Shown here: in pieces, positions 55,040 through 64,000 of the stretch | How positions within the stretch are numbered: the first letter of the stretch is position 1 | How the letters are laid out: every line of letters begins with the position of its first letter | NCBI RefSeq assembly: GCF_018873765.1 | Contig: NC_057916.1 | Location: 25,591,001-25,655,000 of the forward strand | Length of the DNA: 64,000 bases | Reading direction: 5' to 3' | Origin: Telopea speciosissima | Lineage: Eukaryota > Streptophyta > Magnoliopsida > Proteales > Proteaceae | The notes under the pieces: model-generated | Told to the model about the DNA's origin: nothing | Databases searched by the model: none | Seen by the model: the letters and a program-made list of their open reading frames with translations, nothing else | Program-made: the position numbers and the translations under genes

Positions 55040-57404
55040 GAGTAAATTACTCCCCCCTCCCCTCGATTATGCTCTAATGACAAACCCCTCCCCTGGGTTT
55101 TGAATAATGACTCTCCCCTCCCCTGCATTCCCAAGATTCTATCAACTGTACTCATTCCGCTAAAAAAGGTTGTTAAGTGATAGGAAAAGACTATATTACC
55201 CTTTTACAGTTTTTCTAAAAACCCTATTCTAACTTCTCTCTCCTTGCTCTATCGTCTCCCACCTGTGGAAACGAGAAAGTGAAGCTGGAGAGTGCATCTT
55301 CCACCTGCTGAAACAGCCATTGCCGCAACAACCTGCAAGTGCTTGGACGTGCATCTTCCATCTCCGCTTGGACCTGCAACCAACTCCCATCTCGGTTATT
55401 CTCTCACAGCTTGGACCAAAAAAGATGAGTGGAAAGTGGAAATTTATGGTGAAAATGGCACTCCACAACATCCACCTGCTCAAAGACAGATAAAACAGAT
55501 AAAAGATACGTTTATGACTATTTTGAGTGCGTCTCTTTCTCACCATGACTATCAAAAACGTTTCTTTTAGAAGCCCAGATCCAGAAAATCAACAAATTAA
55601 TGCCAGACGATTAGAGTTTCCATTCCATGCATATACTGGAGGTAAGAAATTTACGGTAAACTCTTCATTTTTCTAGGAGAATGAATTTAAAGCCATGGCC
55701 ACCATTTCTATTGTTTGAGTACAGTAAATGGATCAAAACCCGATTCAGATAACCTCTTAGATTCATCGTTTATTGAAGATTCAGAAAAAAACTCTTGAGA
55801 AGTTAATTGGGAGCCAAATTGGCGGATTTCCTTGAAATCAGATTTCTGATTTTTTATTTGCATCTTTGATTGGTCTCTATCCAACTTTAGGAGATCTGGT
55901 TTGAAGTTCTGAACTGCTCTCATATCTATTTGCCCCATTTGTGATGAATTTTTCAAAAACCTCTTACTTCTCCACACACAGTTTTGATTCTATGAATGAT
56001 CACAAGTGGGTTTAATGTGGGTTTTTTGGGGAAGAAGATTTTATCATTTCTGTTCAAACAGAGTAGCAAACGATAACTATGATGCACAGGACTCCAGTAG
56101 TTCAATTCCTCTGCTCTTTGGAGTTATCCTAATTGGAAATCCATAATCTTTTCACAAACTCAGAATGAAGATTGATATGATCCAGCTTCTCTGATTAATG
56201 AATAATAACTCATTGTTCTCTCTCTTTCAAATAAAACAAAACTGTATTAAGAAAGCGATTCGTCATTCTGGCTCATACCCGTTAGCCATTAGCCAGCCAC
56301 TCGTTTCTGTGCACATGGCACATGGCACAGGGCACAGTGTCTCCACAATCTTCTGTGGGACACACTTTAATTGCACCTCTACTGTTGCTGAAATGAAAGG
56401 GAAGCTCATTGTGCTAAATCTCTTCAATCTGAAGAAAGTGCAGACTGTATCCCTGATAGGTTACAAGAAGTTTTGATGAATTAAATTTTCTTAAGGTTGT
56501 ATGGTTTACCATTAATAGTTTACAGTTCAATTGGGAATTAGAACTTATGGATATAATTGCAGAAAATAATTCACCTTCTTTAAAAAATGAATTTTGTGTT
56601 TATTGTCTGAGAACAATTCAATTTTAATGGTGGCAAAGCATCCTCAATTGTTTATTTCACTGGCAACTATTGTTGTTCTTACCATAGTTAATGTCCCCTT
56701 GAATTTCCATTTGTCTGTATTTTTTTTCTTCAGATAAATTTTCAAACCTTTATCCTTTTACACATGGTCAATTCCAATCGGGTTCAAACTTAACCCACCT
56801 ATAGTGGGTGTTTGCACCAGAGCTGCCAACTTTGTTTGAACTGCTTCTTCTTATGGACTGGATATGATGATGAAACACCTTACCTTCAACAACTTGGTGG
56901 TAGAAGAATAGCGCCGGAGTGTTCGACTGAAACGAAGAAGCAGCTCTCTGGTTCTGCCGGAGTGTTCAACGAGAGGAAAAAGAGGAGAACTGAACTTCTT
57001 GAAGTTCTCTAGTTCTGCCGGAGTGTTTGAACGAAAGAAATAAGATTCGTAATCTCTGATATTGCTGGAGTGGTCGAACGAAATGAAGAATATCTTCGCT
57101 GGTTCTGCCGAAGTGTTCGAACGAAAGGGAAACTTCAACTGGAATGTTCGAACAAAATGAAGAAGAAGAAGAGATTTTGTCTATTTTTATTATGGGGTAT
57201 TATTGGTATATCAAAAAAAAAGGGTATTTTGGGGTTTAAATGAAAATATTTTGGGTGATGTCATCACTTAACAGTCCTTTTTAACGGAATGGGTACGGTT
57301 GTTAGAATCTTGGGAATGCAAGAGAGGGGAGAGTCATTACTCAAAACCCAGGGGAGGGGTTTGTCATTCAGGCATAATCGAGGGGAGGGGGGAGTAATTT
57401 ACTC
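55040..57404. mobile_element. Mutator-like element with perfect 9-bp target duplication (2365 bp)
   Basis: Terminal inverted repeats of about 140 bp: the left starts GAGTAAATTACTCCCCCC and the right, on the minus strand, starts GAGTAAATTACTCCCCCCC; both continue with CCTCGATTATG, GACAAACCCCTCCCCTGGG and TTCCCAAGATTCTA. TATTTCTAT flanks the element at 55031-55039 and 57405-57413. No transposase motif is seen. Two open stretches (minus 55977-55708 and plus 56198-56476) could be captured exons, but I cannot name them. Next to the right terminal repeat lies an internal array of imperfect repeats (56905-57160) based on TCTGCCGGAGTGTTCGAACG. Confidence 0.9.
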
Positions 57405-59187
57405 TATTTCTATTTATAACTTCCAGATTACAAGGAAGCTTTCCTACTAGGAATAGGAAAGAACAAAAGAAAAACAAACTCCAAGTAAGGCATCTTCTTA
57501 AACTAGGAAAACAAAAGAAACAAAATAACTATAGAAATAACATCCTAGAGTCCACAATAGAGGACTCCCCCTATCGTGGAACACACCAAACACATCCCAC
57601 GGTTTAACAATCTATAACAAAAATCAGATGGATAGATGGGGCTAATTATCAAATCGAGTTGAGTAAACATAGGGTAGAACACTCGTTGAAAATCTAAGAC
57701 TGATCCAAGGGCTGGATCAGAAGATATGAGGCAATCCTAGTAGTGCTAAGAGGGTTAGAACAGTAATTTCACCACTCAAATAGAATTTCAGAAGAGAGGA
57801 ATATGTAGAGTAATTGATTCTGATTATATACTATAAATCTCAGCAATATCATATTAGAGAAACCAGTAAATTGAATCAGTATTTAAAAGGACAGACTTCC
57901 ATTTAAGAGATTAAGGGTAAAATAGGGATATCAGTATATCTCCAGATTCGCATGTCAGATCAGATGGAGGTTCTAATTGAATCTCTCTAGAACAGTGAAG
58001 AACAGATTCCCAAAATCTGAAGGTACTCTAATGTCTAAATTCTCCCAACTCAAATTCATGCAAAAACAGTCTTGCATATGAATGCCAAATCAGATAAGGA
58101 ATTGCAGAAAATTTCAGAACAGTACTTACTTGTTAATGGAGAGAAAATGGAGGAAGAAGAAGAAAATAAAAGAAAACACCCCAGGCTTCACACCGCAAGG
58201 TGGCTGGATGGATCAAACACAAGGGAATTCTTCACGCAAGGAAGAGAAGAGCAGCAATAGCTTTTCATTAATCATAATCAGTGTACAATGCTGGACCCCC
58301 TTACAAACTTATATAGAAGACTCAAAAACAGGCTCCTATACTAAAAAGGAAAGGCCTAACCCAATCCTTAAATAATAAGATACCATAAAGTAACCAAGAA
58401 ACTGACTCAAAACAGGGCTGGACACATAGATTCCTAATTTATCCTTACTAAAACACTTAAAACAATTAAAAATAAAGAAATAAGGACACTTAACTAACTA
58501 ATCCCCTTTGCCTAGCTTCTACACATATTATAGTCCCATTAAAGTGGCCCATTACAAAGATAACACATGGGATCAAAGGCCCAACACATATATAATCAAA
58601 CCCAAAGCTTTTTTCCAATAAATTAAGCCCATTTAGGTAATTTACATCATTACGTCTTACTGAACAGATCTTACCGGCTTAACAAAAATAAACCATAGCT
58701 TTTGATCCCATGTGTTTTCTTTGGAACCCCGGAAATGAACAGGGGTGTGGCAGTCATTTAGCGCGCCCCTATGTCACGATGCAAGGGCGTCGTGTCTGGC
58801 GTGACCGGGTGGTGTTTTTTCTTCCCTCAAATAAATAGTAAAAGAAAGCATAACTTTTGCTCCGTTTTGATTACAAAGGGAAAAGGTAAAAACGGAAAGT
58901 GCAAAGCCTCACAACTGGGGAGAGATAAGCAACCTATGGGTATTAACTCAGGTAAACAACCCAATAGTTGGTCATGACAAATTAAAATCGTGCCAGTATT
59001 ATGGTAATAGTTGTCAAAGCGCTAAGTGACCAAGGCGGTTGAGGGGGTCAAAAATTAAGGTGACACCAACAAGGTGCCTAGGAATCGCCTGGGAGACCAA
59101 GGCACCCATTGAAAAAACGGGGGCAGGATGCCTAGGTGACGCTTTGACAATATTGATTATGGTCAAAACTTTCCCAAATCAACCTGT
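57405..59187. other. LTR-retrotransposon-like non-coding debris
   Basis: Sequence rich in AAACAAAA and TCAAA words, with LTR-like tracts, but no pol domain, no clear LTR pair and no target duplication. Nothing coding is recognisable. A GCCAAGGCG/CGCCTTGG-like inverted stretch occurs at about 59020-59150. Confidence 0.4.
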
Positions 59188-60990
59188 GTAGCAGATCAAA
59201 CGGTAGTAGCAGCAACTGGGGTTTTGAAAACCCAAAACAAAACAATAGAGTAGATGAACCGAAGGATGTATCTGGATGAGAAATCAGATTTCACCACCTT
59301 AATGGATCAATTGGAGATAAAAATCACCTGAATAGGTTACCGCAGGAAGTAATAGAGAGAAACTTTAAAGAAGAGATAGGTTGATGCTGCAGTCTTCAAC
59401 AGTAAAAGGGATCCACAGATTGGATCAGGGTTAGATGGAGAAGAAATCTTCAAATAACGACCAGCAGCTGCAACTCCACAATCTCCTATCGATCTCAAAA
59501 CTCAGGTATGTAGTAGTTGTAAAGGAAAACCTAGTTTTCAATCGAAAACTTCATCTGGGTTTAATCCATAACAATATGCAGCAGTGGGTGCTGCACCCCT
59601 TGAAGAGAAAAGCTTCAGAAGACCCTCAAACCAGAACCGCTAGTCACTTCCAGTCTAAGAGTATAGCTCTGATACCATGTAGCAGATCAAACAATTAAGA
59701 AGAACCAGAACAGAGAGTGAAGAAGAGAAGAGATGGAGAAGAGGAATAGGGACTGAGAGAGACGATTGTCTTAATCTCCAGTCCCTCCCCACGACCTTTA
59801 TTTTTATTTTGAATTACAATGGGGGACTCCTAATTGTATTAGGATCCAATCATAAACACAACCTAACTAGGAATCACCAATAAATCATAACAGAAAAGGA
59901 AACAGCAAGTAGAGAGAATCTCGATCAGGATATGAGAATACCCTAATCGAGATTCCCCTCACAACCATTCTCGATACTTCAGCAATCTGATTTTATTGGT
60001 TTCACTGAAATAATAACTACACTATTCAAACAACAACAAAATCATGGAAGGGTGGTAGGCTTTGATCTCCTAACATTGGCTGGATAAAGTTGACGACGGC
60101 AGTGATTGGACTCCATTTAGTCTTGGGGGAAAAAATAACAATAAAGACAACCCAAGATAAGAACATAACTAAAATTGAAAGGTAATGTAGCCTAGGTGAA
60201 ATAAATCTCACTTAGGACCAGGTTCTGTTTTAGGGTTGGCCGAATGGGCAGTTTAGGGTAACTAGGGCAAAATTAGGGTTAGGAATGGGAGATTGAGTTA
60301 GGGTTTTATTGGGTAATGGTCTGCAGAATTTTAGTAGTCTATTAGAATAGGTTTTAATGAGGTTTGAATAAGAAATAGAAATTCAGAAATATTAGGGTTA
60401 GGGTTTTGGGTTTTCAGATTTAGGATCTAAGCTGAAACTAGGGTTTAGGAGCAGATTTAGGGGCTGGGCTTTAGGTCGAGTTTTCCTAGCAGGGAGGGGG
60501 TGGTTCGGCTGGACTTTGGTGGGGTTTTGATGGTTGGTTAGGTCTAGGCAGATCTTAGGGTTTCTGGGTATTTATGTTGAGGGAGGGATTTAGGGTTTGT
60601 AGTGGATAGGTGAGGCTGCAACTGAGATCGAGTGGGAGGGTTACTGTGATGGACCTGTGGTTAGGTTTTGAGTGTAATCTGATGAGGGAATAGGGCTGTG
60701 ATGAATGTAGATGAAGCTAGGGTTTGGGGAAGTCGATTAGGTTAGATGGAAGTAAGAAGAAGAGATGATAAAGTTGCAGGAAATTGTAACTCTTACTGGA
60801 ATTGCAGAATTTCAGCAGCAGCAACCTTGAAGAACTTGAAGGAAGAAGAAGACGAACCTCCCGATCTGCAAGATGCAAGGAGTCGCCAGATTACTCCAGC
60901 CCTAGCCCTTGATAGTACTCACAAGGGGTCTTGATATGACACACAAGACAGAGAAGCAGCAGCAGTCATGGCGGCAGCAGCAAGAAGAAA
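59188..60990 (-). mobile_element. Probable degenerate LTR or TRIM-type element with primer-site complement
   Basis: TAGCTCTGATACCATGTAGC at 59666-59686 combines the complement of the tRNA-Met primer site with a TG-starting LTR edge, so a minus-strand LTR retroelement is present. The 15-mer TGTAGCAGATCAAAC at that edge recurs at 59189, but the sequences diverge right after it, so an LTR pair is not proven. No gag or pol is found. The interior (60230-60620) is T/G-rich with many GGGTTTAGGG-like words. Confidence 0.4.
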
Positions 60991-63851
60991 CAAAATTTCA
61001 AACATAATAGGTGGGGGAGCCTCCCACGATTCTACTATTTATAATAATAATAAAGGGGGGCCTAAAGGCCTTACAAATAATCAATCTAAAGCAATCCTAA
61101 TCAGATTAGGAGTTGGGATTCCTAATCAGATTAGGAGTTGGGATTCCTAATCTGAATCCTAATTATAAAACACAGAATAGACTTATACTCTAAATAGGAG
61201 TATAAGTGTAAACAACTAAAACAAATAAAATAAAATACTAATCCCTCTAAAATCGTGGAGGGGAACTAAGAAGATAAACCATGAAAAAGACTGTTTTAAC
61301 CCTAGGCTAAAAGAACAAACAAATAAAAAGGCTCCAACGAAAAATCAAAGAACAGCCAAATTAATCATGGTTTCGGCTTCTGCATCAAAAGGTCTACGTA
61401 ACAACAAAATCGATTACACCCAATAAACTGACCCAAGCCAAAAAACTTAAACCCAAAATACTAAAAATGCCCCCCAAGGACCCAGAGTAAACAAAAGTAC
61501 AAGTAACTCAAAAATAAAAGGTTGCATGGCCCAACCAATCCAACCATCATATACTGTGTGTTCCATGACTTAGGAAGTCCCATATGGGACCCACTTTGAA
61601 TTGACTATTTTTCTATGCTCCCCTCTCCACCTCAACCCCTTCTTGGAAAATGTATTTTTAAGTTTCAACATGAATAATGTGATTTCTTTTCTTCACATCT
61701 TGGTGGAATTCTAAAATCTTCAAGTTTCTCTCTAATGTCAATTGCTTGTTCTACAAGATCATTCATTCCTTGGGGAAACATATTTATCTTCTTGAACAAA
61801 CCCCCCCCCCCCCACAAAAAAAAAACCTAGGCTTGGAGGAAATATTAAAATTTCTCTATCAAGCAAAGTTAATGGAAAAGAGAGGGACCTTTATAGATGA
61901 AAAGTAGTCCCATTGCAGGCTGCCACCACTCTAGAATGGACTCACTTCAAGATAGGGAGAGAATCAGCATTGATCATTAAATGAATGAATCAAGGAGAGT
62001 GACACTGGAGATATGAACAACTAGGCAGGGCAGGCCTCTCATTTAATCCAGAAAAATCTCAATCTGATGGAGGCTTAGATCTCAAGGGATCACAGATGTA
62101 TAGGGACAATCCCAGCCTTGGGAGTGGTAGATATACCAATTAGTCATTTCTTTGTATCAAATTAGCTATACTTGTAGACCTTCCTTTGGATTGTATTTTC
62201 CTGTTGTTTCTGTTATTACAATAAAATTTGTTCATCAATCATCATCCAATGTTTTTAAAAGATACCATACAGCTGTCAAGCTGTGTTCAACTGTAAGAGG
62301 ATCTTTGAGGTATTCACACCTAATTTAGAGTGCTTGGTTTTTGTACATTTCTTGGAAGAGATCATTCTCCTGAGAAGCTGACTATCATCATAGGTAATAG
62401 AGCTGGTGTATTCGGGTGACTTTCCCATTGTGTAGTCGTCCTCCTCTTGAGTATTTCCTAAAATACATTCTCGTCCCTATTTGCAGGATTTATCACCACT
62501 CTCGTTGCTGAACAACATATTATTCATCTTATATTATTTTATTTTTGGGTGGTGGGGGGAGGAAGCAACTTGTAAACAATAGCTCAGGAGTTACTATAAC
62601 AGTAAGTCCAGCAATTTTTTTGCACAGCTGGTAACAAGCTCAAATAAAGTAAGGAGGGTGGATGCTTCAACTTTGCAACCAGCATTAAAGATATTAGCCA
62701 ACCCTTTTAGCATGGATCCTCAATTTTTTCAATGTTTCAGTATTATTAAGTACAATGGTCAAACAGGAACCACTTAGCCAAATTAGCCAAACCCAATTAG
62801 TGAAGATAAGGCTAGCTAGTTTTCATTATTGAGTTATCAGTTCAAAACTAAATCCAGATGTGTACATATGGTATATCCCACCAGGACATGGCAATGATGT
62901 TTACGAAGAAGTAACAATTTTTGCTGTCAAAACTCATTAAATTGCCACCTCTTGGGGTACAAGAGGTTGGAATGTGTACGCTCACCAATTTCTGAGTCTT
63001 GTCAATTTTTTGTTATTAATAAGTATCAGTCTGATCATTATCTGAAACCTTATAACATCATATAAAGAACTAAGAAACTTATTGCAACTTGCACTACAGT
63101 TTTCCAAAGATAATAGTTTCCCCTCTCCACCCCCCCCCCCCCCAAAAAAAAAACCCACAATATGGGGAAAGCTCAATCCATAAAGCAAAGGTAGAGGCCC
63201 CTGTATGGGTCTTGGCTTTGGAAAAGTTGCTAACCTGGAGAATCGCCAAACTCAAGGTGTACATTTGTCTTATAGATGAATCTTATGTGGAAAAGAGAAG
63301 AAGACACCAATCATCTCTTTGTGTAGTTCACAACTTCCCAACAAGTGTGGTACTGTTTTATGAATTCCACCCCTTGTGACTGAATATCTGTAGTCTTTTA
63401 TATTTTTGTAAAAGGCTCGCCATACAATGATAATGTAGAAGCTTGTCTCTCATGAACAAAACCTCATTATCATTTCTGATAAAATGATAGAAGAAAACAT
63501 TGTGGGATAAAAGATAACCCTATCGGTTTGTCATGTGTGGTGAAAACCAAAAATGGAACCTCATTAGGAGGGCATGCGCACCAAATTATACCTAGCTTGG
63601 AACTTTCAAATTTGAAAATCTACACGTTCACAGGGCCACATGTGGAGCAGGAGCAGCATTTTTTTTTTTTTTTTTTTGGTGGGGGGGGGTGGGGGGATCC
63701 TGCTGGTTTTTAAATAAATTACAGGATCGAGAGTATAAACTAGTCCAAATCTGTCGTTATAGGGGTTGGTGAAGTGTAGGGAGAAGTGGTAAGCAGGGAG
63801 ATAAAAAGTTCGGATCTTATCAAATTCCTTTCAATTACACAAGAATTCATA
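60991..63851. other. Gene-free sequence with low-complexity tracts
   Basis: A 26-bp tandem duplication (TAATCAGATTAGGAGTTGGG...) is at about 61098-61150. C-run/A-run tracts lie at 61801-61829 and 63129-63153, and a T-run/G-run at 63659-63697. No exon, RNA gene or transposon end could be supported. Confidence 0.4.
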
Positions 63852-64000
63852 TTGGTGCAAGCCCAAGGTACAGCTGTTTGGAATCCTAGTCTGGACAAGA
63901 TGGAGAAAAGACTAGCTGGGTGGAAAAGAATATATCTATCAAAGGTGGCAGGATTATTCTCCAGTGCTCAATCAAGCATCCAGAACGTACATGATGTCTA
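63852..64000 (+). mobile_element. LINE reverse-transcriptase fragment running off the window
   Basis: One open frame reads LVQAQGTAVWNPSLDKMEKR then LAGWKRIYLSKVAGLFSSAQ to the window edge. The pattern W-x-P-x-x-x-K-x-E-K-R-L-A-G-W-K-R-x-Y-L-S-K is the well-known segment after the catalytic core of plant LINE reverse transcriptases. Upstream sequence is not recognisably LINE. It is degraded: the usual GGR after the Ser-Lys is changed. Confidence 0.75.

Noticed and set aside
58120..58160. Missing first exon of VPS55 near a minus-strand GTAAGT donor
   Set aside because: The sequence before the donor does not translate to anything like the VPS55 N-terminus in any frame.
58072..58375. Two overlapping lysine/glutamate-rich open stretches
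   Set aside because: Low-complexity purine-rich DNA; no conserved motif and no splice context.
59188..59693. TRIM with two LTRs starting TGTAGCAGATCAAAC
   Set aside because: The two occurrences agree for only 15 bases and then diverge, so an LTR pair is not shown; kept only as probable debris.
61801..63697. C/A, T/G homopolymer junctions as functional elements
   Set aside because: They look like ordinary low-complexity tracts or assembly-sensitive sites; nothing links them to a function.

Overview
This window is gene-poor, transposon-rich nuclear DNA from a flowering plant. The evidence is intron-split NAC transcription factor genes with plant splice signals, a plant-type VPS55 gene, an initiator-tRNA-Met-primed Ty1/copia element, Mutator-like elements and many MITEs. 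Nothing in it places the species more closely.

Main content: a tandem cluster of four ANAC090-type NAC loci, all on the + strand (9764-10769, 23253-24921, 30089-31091, 50264-51183). They form two types, loci 1 and 3 and loci 2 and 4, repeated in the order 1-2-3-4, which suggests duplication of an ancestral two-gene unit. Only locus 3 is intact (265 aa). Locus 1 has lost its first splice donor and has a stop at the end of the NAC domain. Locus 2 has a frameshifted C-terminus. Locus 4 has a nonsense codon after the NAC domain and a Gly-to-Cys change in subdomain A. Orphan flanking blocks at 4535-6125 and 17005-19290 look like NAC units whose coding part is gone.

The duplicated blocks (6285-15840 against 26545-34530, and 20699-21590 against 34817-43317) act as occupied and empty sites, so many insertions can be bounded to the base. 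They include a Mutator-like element at 13909-15457 carrying SRPK-kinase and TBC/RabGAP fragments; a nearly fresh copia element at 38255-42953 with LTRs differing at 2 of 210 positions; solo LTRs at 16124-16919, 25447-25870, 26816-27119 and 35119-38094; and several self-complementary fold-back elements of 110-210 bp flanked by 9-11 bp direct repeats.

Right part: two more Mutator-like elements (47229-48759 and 55040-57404). The C-terminal exons of a VPS55 gene lie on the minus strand (53480-54549); its N-terminal exon was not found, and the large one lies in the expanded intron side. From 57405 to 63850 I see LTR-retrotransposon debris and low-complexity sequence but no gene. The window ends inside a LINE reverse-transcriptase fragment. 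A 5'-truncated LINE lies near the left edge.
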